A stretch of 64,000 nt of DNA, taken from Siphonodentalium dalli (Eukaryota > Mollusca > Scaphopoda > Gadilida > Siphonodentaliidae). Location: contig CP136069.1 in assembly GCA_032622095.1 (NCBI GenBank), positions 31,376,342 to 31,440,341 on the forward strand, read 5' to 3'. Both the position numbers and the translations under genes were made by a program. Below, one piece after another: positions 20,053-31,464 of this stretch; the stretch's first letter is position 1, and each line of letters starts with the position of its first letter. The notes beneath the pieces were generated by a model. It was not told the DNA's origin. It saw only the letters and a program-made list of their open reading frames with translations, and did not search any database.

Positions 20053-20905
20053 TAGACCCCGAAGCCACGACAAATAGTGTTCATGGCTGGCTCAACCGAT
20101 TTTCGTGGCTGGTTCGCTAGCTAAGCCGGCTCAGTCACGACGTTCGTGGCTGACGAAATATGGCGGCTCAGCCGGCTGAGATGTTATCATTCAGCGTATT
20201 TTTGTTTCCGAAATGTTCCTAATCCCCTGTTACCGGTTATAGACGCCGGTTTTTTAGCATTTGTGGTGAACCCGTAGAATTCCAGACCACACGTGATCTT
20301 TTGATGTTGGGCTTTTCCATTATGACGAAAATTCACGAAGGACTGGCATGGATATACTATGTAGTTTCCCCATCTAATCGGTATAAGTAGTTACATTGGG
20401 ACTTCTGTCGTCTTCATACTGCTATCATCACTGCCATCTTGCGATATATGCATGCATCATTGAATGATGAACCCTATAGTAATGATATATAATATTTCAA
20501 ACTATTTTCTATTCTTATGTGTATATATTGACAAATGCCAGTGATGTCTGAGACTGGGTGTTGTCGATATAAACAATTTATATTTTAACCCTTTCAATAC
20601 CGAATGGATGCGCCCATTCAGTTATATGAAAGCATGCATTGGGATAGTCTATTCCACATTAAGGGGCCAGGTGTTCTGATAATATAACAACCATGCCGTG
20701 TCCATATTAGGCAATGCGATTTAGTTCTTGCGATTCACAGCACAGTTGTGCATGACATATAAGCCCATGCACACGGCTCAGCCATTTTACAATTCCGGCG
20801 GCGGAGATTTTTAAATGTGGCTGGCGTTAGAAATAATATGGCTGGCGGCGGCTTGTGGCCAATATGGCTGGCGGCGGCGGCGTGCGATGGCGGCTTCGGG
20901 CTCTA
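20053..20905. mobile_element. hAT-like element, 853 bp, 8 bp target duplication
   Basis: Ends TAGACCCCGAAGCC and GGCTTCGGGCTCTA (13 of 14 positions inverted). It is flanked by exact 8 bp duplications CCAAGGAC at 20045-20052 and 20906-20913. Subterminal parts are GC-rich, with repeated GGCTGGCGGCGGC and GGCTCAGCC words. No transposase frame is visible, so it is non-autonomous. TAG ends plus 8 bp duplication fit hAT. Confidence 0.75.
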
Positions 20906-21115
20906 CCAAGGACATTCCATACAAATTATATGCTAAATAGCCCCCATGATTCTTGAGAAGATGTTTTAAGAATTACTATGGATGGAAAGAGTTAAGTCCC
21001 TAGCTGTGCCACTTTTTTGACCATGTGACCCCCCATTTGAACAGAACTGAATCCCAGCCACCTAGGGACCATCCACACAAAATATGTTTCAATTCTTCAT
21101 CTCAGGTAAGCTAAG
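20906..21115 (+). repeat. Degenerate interspersed repeat, continuation
   Basis: Continues the 19450-20044 repeat (CAAATTATATGCTAAATAG, TTCTTGAGAAGATGTTTTAAG) and ends near CATCTCAGGTAAGCTAAG, a weak form of the hairpin end seen at 23205-23236. Confidence 0.5.
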
Positions 21116-21142
21116 ACGAGAGGCCGATCACGATCAGCAGAT

Positions 21143-21465
21143 GTTTAACCCATCCCTTGGCGATAGTAAATTGTTATGATCAGAATCATAATCTTTTAAT
21201 GTTGAATTATAGAGTATACTGTTATGATCCAAAGTAGTATATGACAAATGTACAAAATAACCAGTAATAACACAAATTATTGGAATGTATGAGTCAATAT
21301 AGAAGGGTTAATATAACATCTAAACTCTAGAGCCTGTCACCACTATCATAGTGTAAGCAGTTCTATTCATGTTGTTGCAAATTGCCATGTGAGATATCAA
21401 AATAATATAATTATTTATTTAATGGAAAAGGTTAAAAGACATGGAATGGGTAAAAGGGGTTAAAT
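21143..21465. mobile_element. Possible TTAA-type element (weak)
   Basis: The left end TTTAACCCATCCC and the right end GGGTAAAAGGGGTTAAA are roughly inverted. The interior is AT-rich with no coding sequence. The boundaries are uncertain. Confidence 0.35.
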
Positions 21466-21699
21466 CACCTATCTCTGACATGTTTGATCCAATGTAGTCC
21501 CATCATCCAAGGACTTAGAGAGCTCCATTGGTCTAGTTAAATAAATTCACATGGCTAAGTTGTGGTTAAAAAGATAGCTATATCAATTTATCCAATAATT
21601 CACTAATCTGTGTCTCTTATACAGAGCTAACATATGAGGGCTATAAATAACTCTCAAAGCAATAAACTATATTGTCTTTTATCTTGCTCACAGAGAAGC

Positions 21700-22310
21700 A
21701 GGTATTCATTAATTGTAAGTTACTTGGGTTATAATCTGGATAATTCTTAGTTTAAAAAGGGCCATATCTCTGGTATAACAAATTGGATCTAACCCATATT
21801 CAAACTCGTTCTGTATTTTGAGTTGAGAAACTCACATACCTAATTTGGTTCCTATCAGATGAAAAATGGTTGATTTATCGAAGTACATGTATGTGTGAAT
21901 TATATGTCAAATACCCATAACTCCATTAAAAACAATCTGATCAAACCCATATTCGAACTCAATCTGTATGTTGGTCTGAGAAACTCATATACCAAATTTG
22001 GTTCCAGTCAGATAAAAAATGTTTGAGTTATGGCAGAATTAATTAATTCTAAGTCGAAAAAGGGCCATAACTCCATAAAAAAAACTCGGATCAAACCCAT
22101 ATTCAAACTTGATCTGTAATTTGGGCTGAAAACCCCATATACAAAATTTGGTTTTGATCAGGTAAAAAATGTTTGAGTTATCACATTACACGTAAAGTGT
22201 ATACGGACAGACGGATGGACAGACAGACGGACGGACGGACACACGACGAGTGGTCAATCCGGACAACGCCACTATGTTTACCATACTATGGTATGGGTAA
22301 ACATAAAAAA
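21700..22310 (+). repeat. Degenerate repeat ending in a GTTTACCATA hairpin
   Basis: Three loose units of about 150 bp read AAAGGGCCATA(T/A)CTC, GGATCAAACCCATATTC and AAATTTGGTT(C/T). A GACGGACGGAC-rich tail follows, then a hairpin TTTACCATACTATGGTATGGGTAAA at about 22278-22302. It resembles molluscan repeats with a (GACGGA)n tail; transposon class is not assigned. Confidence 0.5.
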
Positions 22311-22855
22311 TGCCTCCTTCTTTCTCATCCAGTTTCCCATATGTAATTGCCTGAGAAAACAGGTATTTAGTTTTACTGGCCTGTCAGATTCATCATTCAC
22401 ACTTGGCCTTGGGAGTTTGTTATCATAAGCCATAGGTCATTTATATATAAACTCTCTAACAGGCAGATAATTTTAGGGTATTAATCGAAGGAGCTGTCAT
22501 CCCAATCAGATTTTGTTAACACTGCCATTTCATTTATTACTTTATAATCAATGTGACTTCTATATGGTGTTAAGTAAACATTCTGTGATAGCAGCCACCT
22601 TCGTCATATCTCATAGAGCTCTGAGTATCTGTTGTTTGCATGTTCTTAATTTTTAGACTGACTTAAACCAATTTTGGTTGAGTCACCTTGGTGGATGTTA
22701 TAATGGTGTTATTTTTATTTAATTTGAGCAAGAAATTAATTAATCTCAATTAAAATAAAAATAAATTTATTTGAAAAAAAAAAAAAATTCAAATAATTTT
22801 TTGAAATTTTGTTGTTTTGTTAAATTGAATAAGGAGTTCAATCTGAATTTTTTTT
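22311..22855. other. No recognised gene
   Basis: AT-rich, with poly-A and poly-T runs near 22775-22855. No supported exon. Confidence 0.5.
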
Positions 22856-22859
22856 TTTA

Positions 22860-23236
22860 TGAGTTGTGTCCATGGCTCTGCCCCTATTTGACCCAATGAC
22901 CCCATTTGAACAAATCTGAACCCCAGTCACACAAGGACCCTACATACCAAATATAAGCTTAATCGCCCAATGGTTCTTAAGAAGAAGTCACTCTAAGAAT
23001 TACTATGGAGGAATACAGTTAAGGCCCTGCTTTTGCAACTATTTGACCCAGTGACCTCATTTAAACAAATCTGAATGTGAGTCATTTAGGGAACATCCAC
23101 ACCAAATATGAACCCATTCGGTCTTGTGGTTCCGAAGAAGATGTTCAAAGAATTGTTGACAGACAGATGGACGGCACGACGGACGAGGAGTGATGACTAT
23201 AGCTCCACCGGAGACTTCGTCTCAGGTGAGCTAAAA
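22860..23236 (+). repeat. Interspersed repeat with 3' hairpin GAGACTTCGTCTC
   Basis: The same unit text as 19450-20044, followed by GACAGACAGATGGACGGC and a terminal hairpin (CCGGAGACTTCGTCTCAGG) ending GTGAGCTAAAAA. This arrangement of body, (GACGGA)n and hairpin is seen widely in bivalve repeats as I recall; the CTAA after the hairpin would be compatible with a Helitron-like end but is not proof. Confidence 0.5.
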
Positions 23237-24144
23237 ATCACTAAATATAAAACAACAGAAATCAGTGTTGTTTATGCCTGTTTAAACAGGTTTTAACTGG
23301 TATAAAATACTTTTTTTTTGTAATATCCTAGACATGCCCCAGCTGCCTGCTCATACTAAAGTCTAAAAAAAAAACCGAATGTTGAATGTTACTGAGTTGA
23401 TTTAGATAAAATGAGTTACCTTTGGGGTTCCATTGCTTTTGTGTGCTTAAGTTGAGAGATCTTGTCCAAACATATCACCACAAAGCAGTGCAATTCCAAA
23501 TGTAACCCTTTCTTTGCATGAATCGGTAACTGTCACCTGGCCATCTGGCTGTGCTATTGCAACATTATACCCTTGTCCTTACACTTGTACTGGCCTGCAT
23601 CTATGCACTGATTGTATGCAGATATATGCATATTAAAGACAAAGTTTTCACTGTTGACGTAATGAAACTGAATGCCATTGAATGTTACAGGAAATTGTTT
23701 GCCCAGTGATGATCTAACAGAATCTAGTCTTTATTAAAATATGATAAACCTGTGATAATTGACATTATTCTTCACAAATCTAAAATAACCATGTTGACAC
23801 TCGGAAGAGCAAGGTCACCATCACAACCAAATTTGCCATTCATTCACAGCAACAACATCGCAAGCATCATAGTGACATGTTTGCAAGCATAAGAGCTGAT
23901 AATTAAGGGAGAAATAACCAGAAAATATAACCATATTTTGTGTACTTATCTTGATTAAAGACAATTACAATTTTGTTTCCATTCACAGACATCTACCCCC
24001 TTTCAACATTAGTTTTTAGTGAATTTCACCAATGTTACTACCTATCTGGTGGGGGGGGGGGTGGAGGGGGAGGGGAATGGCCAAAAACTATACAAGTGCT
24101 TCATTTCTAGTCAACAGAGAAAACTAAAACACCTGCAAGCTGTT
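23237..24144. other. About 0.9 kb with no recognised gene
   Basis: A poly-G run (about 12) and GGGGAGGGG lie near 24049-24075. No exon or repeat family recognised. Confidence 0.5.
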
Positions 24145-24148
24145 TTAA

Positions 24149-24375
24149 CCCTTTGAGTGCCAGGTCCGATTTTTGTATCAACCCATATACCCTGTGCCAA
24201 TGCATTCTCTTATATATGCGAGTCGACCATAGGTCGCCTCGCATATATAAGAGAATGCATTGGCTTAACAATTTTTTTTTTTTTTTTACAATTTTAATAA
24301 TTTATTCTTATTTTCTCTAACAGATTTATTTTGTAGGTTTAGGGCCGATGAGATCGGCCCCTGGCACTCAAAGGG
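24149..24375. mobile_element. TTAA-flanked MITE, CCCTTTGAGTGCC family, with module
   Basis: Flanked by TTAA at 24145-24148 and 24376-24379, with ends CCCTTTGAGTGCCAGG / CCTGGCACTCAAAGGG. It contains one module (about 24195-24268) and a poly-T tract. Confidence 0.8.
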
Positions 24376-24400
24376 TTAAACTAAAAACAAAGTAAAATAT

Positions 24401-25844
24401 ATTATTTGGATAAAAATAGCATGATCTAGAAGAATACTTGTTTTGGCCTCCGTATACCCGTCCACTTTTTTCCGGATGATAACTTGAGCAATATTCAACA
24501 TGGAGCTATTTTCCTTTTTGGTCCCCCGACATTCTATCGGAGGACTATAGTAATGACCATCGTATGGTAAATTTTTTTTAAACTTGGCACATATATCAAC
24601 CAGCATGGGAACCTGCGCGCCTGTGATTTTGAGATCAGTCGGACTCATTTTGAAAGAGTTATTGCCCCTTTTTGACATAGAATCGTACATCCTGGGACAG
24701 ATCTTTTGTCCGAGCCTGTATTCCGTCATTCTCCAGTCAATATTTTTAAAACTTGGCACAGATTTTGAGCTCAGTCAGAGTTATTGCCATTTTTCGACAT
24801 AGAAATGTTTTTATTTTTTTATTTTAGAGATATAGACCCTTTCTCAACACATTGAAGGTGTGCAACATACAGTAATGCCCTAAATAATTGACTCCTTAAC
24901 CATTACTGTATTTAGTGAATATGCACTTTGTATCATATTGGTGTAATAAATTTATCCTACAGTTTGTAGTACAACGATCTGAAACCCATAAATCCTTCAA
25001 ACTTGCCCCCTTCGTCGGAGGACATTTTGGTCATGCAGCGACCTTTTATTCACTTAGAACCACATTTTTTGTTTTGTCCAGATGATAACTTGAGCAATTT
25101 TTAACATAATTTCTTGATATTTGGTATGTGGTTCTTACATGAGAAGACGCAGGCCAAGTTTGATTTTGGTCAATATTCGATGAATTTTTGATGGAGTTAT
25201 GCCATTTATTTCCCCATAGAAATCTCAGTTTTTGCGTTTTCTGGATGTTCAGAATTTCTTGATATTTGGTATGTGGTTCACATCTGAGAAGATGCAGGCC
25301 AAGTTTGATTATGGTCATGGTCCATTGATTTGTTATGGAGTGGAAGAGGATCTAGCAGCAAGCATACATCAGCTTTTGTTGAGCTATCTCCTCAGAATAG
25401 TAGAAAGATTGAAGAAAAATTTAAAGAAACAGCAATGTCAAGTGGCAGAATTTGAGAAACAATAGATTTAAGAAATGATGGTATATTATGTAATTCAATC
25501 GAGTATACAATATTATATGTAGAATGTGAAGAAAGAATAAGGAGAAAGGGAAGGTACATTGAAGGGAAATTTAAGGAACAGCAATTGATTTTTTGGTAAA
25601 ATTTCAAATACCATTATCCCTACTAGGAATTCCCTAGGAAACAGATACAAACATTATTCTTAGTTTCAAGTGGTTTAATTAATAGACCATGCATGACAAT
25701 TCAATTTGATAACAGCCAATGTGGAATACATATACAAGTTATACAGATATGAAAAAAAATAATCACATAATCATTATAATTATTGTAATATTATTGGTGA
25801 TACTTCTCATATATATATACACCATGATATTGGCTGATTGACAA
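24401..25844 (+). repeat. Tandem segmental duplication, copy 1 (1444 bp)
   Basis: Starts ATTATTTGGATAAAAATAGC and is followed directly by a nearly identical second copy at 25845. It contains dispersed-repeat text (ACTTGGCACATATATCAACC, TTGAGATCAGTCGGACTC) whose minus strand gives a 127-codon open frame (24376-24759), not taken as a gene. A tiny mariner-like MITE relic (CAGTAATGCCC...CATTACTG) lies at 24874-24912. No host exon was recognised. Confidence 0.85.
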
Positions 25845-27144
25845 ATTATTTGGATAAAAATAGCATGATCTAGAAGAATACTTGTTTTGGCCTCCGTATA
25901 CCCGTCCACTTTTTTCCGGATGATAACTTGAGCAATATTCAACATGGAGCTATTTTCCTTTTTGGTCCCCCGACATTCTATCGGAGGACTATAGTAATGA
26001 CCATCGTATGGTAATTTTTTTTTAAACTTGGCACATATATCAACCAGCATGGGAACCTGCGCGCCTGTGATTTTGAGATCAGTCGGACTCATTTTGAAAG
26101 AGTTATTGCCCCTTTTTGACATAGAATCGTACATCCTGGGACAGATCTTTTGTCCGAGCCTGTATTCCGTCATTCTCCAGTCAATATTTTTAAAACTTGG
26201 CACAGATTTTGAGCTCAGTCAGAGTTATTGCCATTTTTCGACATAGAAATTTTTTTATTTTTTTATTTTAGAGATATAGACCCTTTCTCAACACATTGAA
26301 GGTGTGCAACATACAGTAATGCCCTAAATAATTGACTCCTTAACCATTACTGTATTTAGTGAATATGCACTTTGTATCATATTGGTGTAATAAATTTATC
26401 CTACAGTTTGTAGTACAACGATCTGAAACCCATAAATCCTTCAAACTTGCCCCCTTCGTCGGAGGACATTTTGGTCATGCAGCGACCTTTTATTCACTTA
26501 GAACCACATTTTTTGTTTTGTCCAGATGATAACTTGAGCAATTTTTAACATAATTTCTTGATATTTGGTATGTGGTTCTTACATGAGAAGACGCAGGCCA
26601 AGTTTGATTTTGGTCAATATTCGATGAATTTTTGATGGAGTTATGCCATTTATTTCCCCATAGAAATCTCAGCTTTTGTTGAGCTATCTCCTCAGAATAG
26701 TAGAAAGATTGAAGAAAAATTTAAAGAAACAGCAATGTCAAGTGGCAGAATTTGAGAAACAATAGATTTAAGAAATGATGGTATATTATGTAATTCAATC
26801 GAGTATACAATATTATATGTAGAATGTGAAGAAAGAATAAGGAGAAAGGGAAGGTACATTGAAGGGAAATTTAAAGAACAGCAATTGATTTTTTGGTAAA
26901 ATTTCAAATACCATTATCCCTACTAGGAATTCCCTAGGAAACAGATACAAACATTATTCTTAGTTTCAAGTGGTTTAATTAATAGACCATGCATGACAAT
27001 TCAATTTGATAACAGCCAATGTGGAATACATATACAAGTTATACAGATATGAAAAAAAATAATCACATAATCATTATAATTATTGTAATATTATTGGTGA
27101 TACTTCTCATATATATATACACCATGATATTGGCTGATTGACAA
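25845..27144 (+). repeat. Tandem segmental duplication, copy 2 (1300 bp, 144 bp deletion)
   Basis: Matches copy 1 with very few substitutions. The length difference is accounted for by one deletion, corresponding to 25229-25372 of copy 1, with TCAG microhomology at the breakpoint. It includes the same repeat-derived open frames. Confidence 0.85.
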
Positions 27145-27167
27145 ATATATTTACCCCCTCCCTTTAA

Positions 27168-27527
27168 CCCTTTCAGTGCCAGGGGCGAATCTTATCGGCC
27201 CTAATTTATGGTCTGTAAAAAAAAACCTTAGGGGCATGTTATAACTCAAAACTATCACCAAGTATTCATAGTAATAAGTTTGATGCCCATGAAAAACGTA
27301 AGATTCCCTGGCACTAAACCTTCAAAATAAGTCTGTTAGAGAATGTAAGAAAAAATTATTAAAATTGTAAAAAATTGTAAAAAATAATAACAAATGATGA
27401 AAAATTGTTAGGCCAATGCATTCTCTTATATATGCGAGGCGACCTATGGTCGACTCGCATATATAAGAGAATGCATTGGCACAGGGTATATCCGTTGATA
27501 CAAAAATCGGACCTGGCACTGAAAGGG
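27168..27527. mobile_element. TTAA-flanked MITE with module
   Basis: Flanked by TTAA at 27164-27167 and 27528-27531, with ends CCCTTTCAGTGCCAGG / CCTGGCACTGAAAGGG. It carries a GATGCCCATGAAAAACGTAAG block, as in 57824-58096, plus one module at about 27412-27482. Confidence 0.8.
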
Positions 27528-27531
27528 TTAA

Positions 27532-27800
27532 CCCTTTCTGTAATAAATGGATTCTCCCACCCAGTTATAAAAGTCAATACATGTATTGGAATAATTAATT
27601 TGGAGGGGTGTTCAGGAAAAATAAGCAGACAACAGTATGACGATAAGATAATACAAGTGCAGAAGTAATCATATTCTTTAGTGGGAAATGTTTAGACAAT
27701 AAGTTCAATAAATGTTGAACTTATTATCTTGACATTTCCTGAGGGATAACTTACTCGTCAATAAGTATTTAGTATAGATAGATTTAGAGAACATAAAGGA
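27532..27800. mobile_element. TTAA-flanked MITE, CCCTTTCT family, abutting the previous element
   Basis: Starts CCCTTTCTGTAATAAATGG directly after the TTAA at 27528-27531 that also ends the preceding element. Ends AAAGG(A) before TTAA at 27801-27804. The two elements share one target site. Confidence 0.7.
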
Positions 27801-27931
27801 TTAATATTTGAAATTTGATCATCCACCTTTAAATTTACAACTGCACCCCCCCCCCCCCTTAAAACCAGACCAAATGATAATTGAAGCAAGTTGGTGTTGG
27901 AAGTGCTGTCTGAAGGAGACAGCATCTTTAA

Positions 27932-28507
27932 CCCTTTCTATACTAAATGGATTCTTCCACCCAGTTATAAATGTATACTTTAGAATGGTCTATTATTTAT
28001 CTGGAGGGGTTTTCAGGAAAAACAAGCAGACAACAGATATTAAGTTAATTTTTTAGAGTCGCTGCCTAACTGCACAAAATGATCAACTGCTTTTTCTCTT
28101 GTGAGAGAAAGGATTGAAGGAATCATACAGAACGAGTCATATTCAAGCCTTGAAATAGTGTGTCTGTCATTTGCAGAATGAGGTCCCCAGAGGGTGAATT
28201 TAGTGACGCTACCCCGCATAGTGGGCTAGCATCACCAAATTCACCCTCTGGGGACCTCATTCTGCTTACACCTCAGCAGAATGAGGTCCCCAGAGGGAGA
28301 ATTTGGTGATGCTACCCGCTATGCGGGGTAGCATCACTAAATTCACCCTCTGGGGACCTCATTGTACAAATGACAGGCACACTATTTCAAGGCTTGGTCA
28401 TATTTATTGGAGGGAAATATTCAGATATCCATTGTCATTTGTTGAACTATTATCTGAACATTTCTAAAGGGATAACTACTCATCAATGAGTATTTAGTAT
28501 AAAAGGG
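27932..28507. mobile_element. TTAA-flanked MITE, CCCTTTCTATACT family, with nested hAT-like MITE
   Basis: Flanked by TTAA at 27928-27931 and 28508-28511. Without the nested element (28144-28396 plus one 8 bp duplication) it is about 315 bp. Confidence 0.75.
28144..28396. mobile_element. hAT-like MITE (CAAGCCTTG family), intact, 8 bp target duplication
   Basis: 253 bp from CAAGCCTTGAAATAGTG to CACTATTTCAAGGCTTG, flanked by exact GTCATATT at 28136-28143 and 28397-28404. It has four AGGTCCCCAGAGGG-type blocks arranged as nested inverted repeats. Confidence 0.85.
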
Positions 28508-28599
28508 TTAAATGGACTCAAGGCCTTTGAAGTGGGTTCAAGCAAAATAACATAAATTTTACAAAATGCTGTAAAACAACTTTGATTGATAAGTACCTG

Positions 28600-28735
28600 A
28601 AAAAAATATAGGGGCGGCAGTAAGACAGTCTAGCCTGACTATGCCACCCCCTCGAATATACAATGTAATATTTGTCAAATGTATCATGTATTAATATGTG
28701 TATATTGAAATAAAATATCCTATCCTATCCTATAT
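28600..28735 (+). mobile_element. LINE 3' tail fragment with (ATCCT)n end
   Basis: GACAGTCTAGCCTGACTATG, then AT-rich sequence with GAAATAAAATATCCTATCCT at the end. The short tandem ATCCT tail after AATAAA is characteristic of 5'-truncated LINE insertions. No coding part remains. Confidence 0.5.
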
Positions 28736-28799
28736 TGACTTTCTTCTTATTTTCATTTATAATAACTCTCCAATAATGATATTTTGCATGTCACAACCA

Positions 28800-28945
28800 T
28801 AGCTATGTTAACATGGAGTGGGACGGTCGATTTGCTTGAGATTTTCGGTGATGTTAGTAGAATACTATATTCCTCCAGTTGGCATAGCACCTGAATACTA
28901 ACTTACCAGTTTCACGCACTCGAACAAGTACATAATATGTCTTTA
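28800..28945. repeat. Dispersed repeat shared with 40790-40935
   Basis: GATTTGCTTGAGA, TTTTCGGTGATGTTAGTAG, CCTCCAGTTGGCATAGCACC and GAACAAGTACATAATATGTC occur at both loci with few differences. At 40.8 kb it lies within a hAT-like element, so this may be a fragment of that family. Confidence 0.55.
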
Positions 28946-29454
28946 ACATTTATACTGTTACAGTGGAATTACCGATAAAAGTCCAATTAGTCCAATAAGA
29001 TAGCAAAGTTTAATACTTGACGGTAAACATTGGAAAAAGTAAAAACATTGAAAACTTTTTGAAAAAATCTTATTTCTCCATGTTCTTCTTAGTGTTGATG
29101 TTTTTACAGACTTTTATATTTTATGCACATTTACCCACTGCGAGTGCCTTGGGTCCCTTTAAAGTTACGAAATCTTTCCAAAAGTTAGCACCCTCAGGTC
29201 TAATATTATACTAGTAACCACATACATTATTATACATATATATCAAAAAGTGAAAAGGCATGAAGATACGCTCTCCATCCATATGAATAAGTATGATGAT
29301 CAGAAAGGATATACAATTTAAATAGTTGATCACAGATAACAATATTAAATATTTTATCACAGAAGAGCTAAAAATAATCATATTAATATCAACAATAACA
29401 AGCAAAATGGAACAAGTTAATGATGTGAAGTGTGTTGTGTGAGCTGTATAAACA
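28946..29454. other. No recognised gene
   Basis: AT-rich. Short open frames (65 codons plus strand, 64 minus strand) look hydrophobic by composition only. Confidence 0.5.
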
Positions 29455-29459
29455 GGCCA

Positions 29460-29885
29460 GGAAATAATATGTCTGATAATTGCTGAATGAGGTCCCCAGA
29501 GGGTGAATTTAGTGATGGTAACAGTCGCCTAAAATCAAAAAATTCACCCTCTGGGGACCTCATTCAGCTTAGGCCTCACCTAGTATTTAAAGTCTCAAAT
29601 TAACATTGATTTTATAGTTACCTTTTCCCTTCTCAGTTTCTATAACCCCTAATTTGCAGGAAGATAAAATGTATAATCGAGGTGACTACAGGGTGAACAT
29701 CACCAACAGGAAAACGTCAATCTGATCTTAGGTTTCCCATAACAGTTGAGGCCTAAGGCTAAGCAGGATGAGGTTCACAGAGGGTGGATTTAGTGACTCT
29801 AGCCCATTATGCAGGATAGAATAACTAAATTCACCCTCTGGGAAGTTGGGAACCTCATTCTGCAAATGTCAGACACTATTTCAAG
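29460..29885. mobile_element. Long hAT-like MITE relative, ends altered
   Basis: GAATGAGGTCCCCAGAGGG arms on both sides and a centre with TTTCTATAACCCC and GCAGGAAGATAAAATG. The right end reads GTCAGACACTATTTCAAGGC. The left end is diverged (AGGAAATAATATGTCTG). Confidence 0.6.
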
Positions 29886-29969
29886 GCATGAACCAGACAA
29901 TATTGTTTGAACATCATCCACAGTCAGGACACAACAACAATAACCACAATTGACTTCCAGGCCTAAAAT

Positions 29970-30260
29970 ATGGTGCTGGACATTTTCAGAATGAGGTCCC
30001 CAGAGGGTGAGTTTAGTGAAGCTACCCCATACAGCGGGCAATCATCACCAAATTCACCCTCTGGGGTCCTCATTCTGCATGATCTAATCTGCTATGGGAG
30101 ACCTAGAGACAGATTGAAGTTCCCAAATGTGCACCCATTGGGCACTTCGATTATGCACTGTGTTGTCTGCCAATTTTGGGATATGGAGAAACTAAACTAA
30201 AAAAAAGAAACTTTCTAGCATCTTCTGGGCACCTCATTCTGCTTAGGCCTCATCTTCTCT
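29970..30260. mobile_element. hAT-like MITE relative, degenerate
   Basis: TGGACATTTTCAGAATGAGG, CCCAGAGGGTGAGTTTAGTG, then TGCACTGTGTTGTCTGCC. Close to 47890-48110 and 2030-2285. Confidence 0.55.
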
Positions 30261-30271
30261 GGAAAGTATCT

Positions 30272-30346
30272 TTATGATCAAATTAACAAGTTTTTTATAG
30301 TTTCAAACTAACGAAACTATAAAAGAAAACGTGTTAATTTGATCAT
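30272..30346. repeat. Hairpin around TATAGTTTC
   Basis: TTATGATCAAATTAACA pairs with TGTTAATTTGATCATAA, and TATAGTTTC with GAAACTATA, around a short loop. It lies next to the degenerate hAT-like repeat. Confidence 0.5.
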
Positions 30347-31017
30347 AAATATCCGTCTGGAAATGTCTGGCACCATATTTTGACATCTATTGACTTCAAT
30401 CTTCATGAATAAAAAAACTGATATTCTATGTAAGTGGTGGAAAATAATCAGAGAGATACATAGCTCAGAACAGCCACCAGTCAATAACCTCAGTTATTTC
30501 GTATAGTATCGGAGCCTCGGAGGCCAATGATAAAAGCCATTTTAAACTAGAGATGGGACTGACCAAGTGGGACTGAGGATCAAGAATCAAAATGGTTAAA
30601 CACCTCTATTGATCATATGTATTTTATAAAGATGCCCTGTCACCATGGCACCTCAAAATCACCATCTGTATGTTTTCTATATCAGTAAATAATTAGATCG
30701 TACACACAAGCCCATTTAATAGGAAATTTTGATGGCCAGATATCGACTTTCAAAAGTGGAAGTTTTAACAAGATTTGAATTTTTATCAGCCTAGAAAAAA
30801 ATCTGATGATCGCCTCTTATAAAGAGCGTCCATGCTTCAGTCACCAAAAAGCGGTAGACAATAAAGAGTGTTATAAAATATGAGCTTTTGTGATGTGGTT
30901 TGATGTAAAGGACAGTGATTTTTTCATTTTTCATTTTCTTTAGCCTCGTAAGCGTAAAGCGGAAAATTTACTAATGAAATTTTGACGATTTTTAATGTCA
31001 AATCTGACAGAGAATCT
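30347..31017. other. No recognised gene; the end is shared with 43.7 kb
   Basis: From about 30940 (TTTCTTTAGCCTCGTAAGC, GTCAAATCTGACAGAG) the text matches the sequence before the MITE at 43768, showing a duplicated locus. Confidence 0.5.
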
Positions 31018-31021
31018 TTAA

Positions 31022-31464
31022 CCCTTTCATGATGGGAGCTGCGCTGGTGCAGAATTAAAGACCCTGTGACAATGCATTCTCTTATATATGCGAGTCAACC
31101 ATAGATCGCCTCGCATATATAAGAGAATGCATTGGCCTGACAATTTTTCTTACATTCTTTAACAATTTTTATAATTTATTTTTTATTTTTTCCTTACATT
31201 CTATAAAAAAATTATCATTTTTTCTTATATTCTTTAATAATTTTATCATTTTTTATCATTTCTTCTTACATTCGTTATTAATTTTTATCTTTTTTTCTTA
31301 CTTCTTACGTTCTTTAAAAAAAATTATTTTACATTTTTTAACAATTATAAAAAATAATATAAAATTTGTTAGGCCATGGCATTTCTTTTATGTATGCCTA
31401 TAGTAGAGAATGAATTGGCACAGGGTTTTCGCAAAATAATCAGGAAGCTCCCGTCATGAAAGGG
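31022..31464. mobile_element. TTAA-type MITE, CCCTTTCATGA family, expanded interior
   Basis: Left TTAA at 31018-31021, start CCCTTTCATGATGGGAGCTG, end GCTCCCGTCATGAAAGGG followed by TCAA. It carries one good module (about 31070-31137), a degenerate second one, and a long T-rich interior with TTTCTTACATTCTTTAAC repeats. Confidence 0.7.

Noticed and set aside
24376-24759. 127-codon minus-strand frame (also as 146 codons at 25763-26203)
   Set aside because: It lies in dispersed repeat text and is duplicated only because the whole 1.44 kb segment is duplicated; no domain or splice logic supports it.
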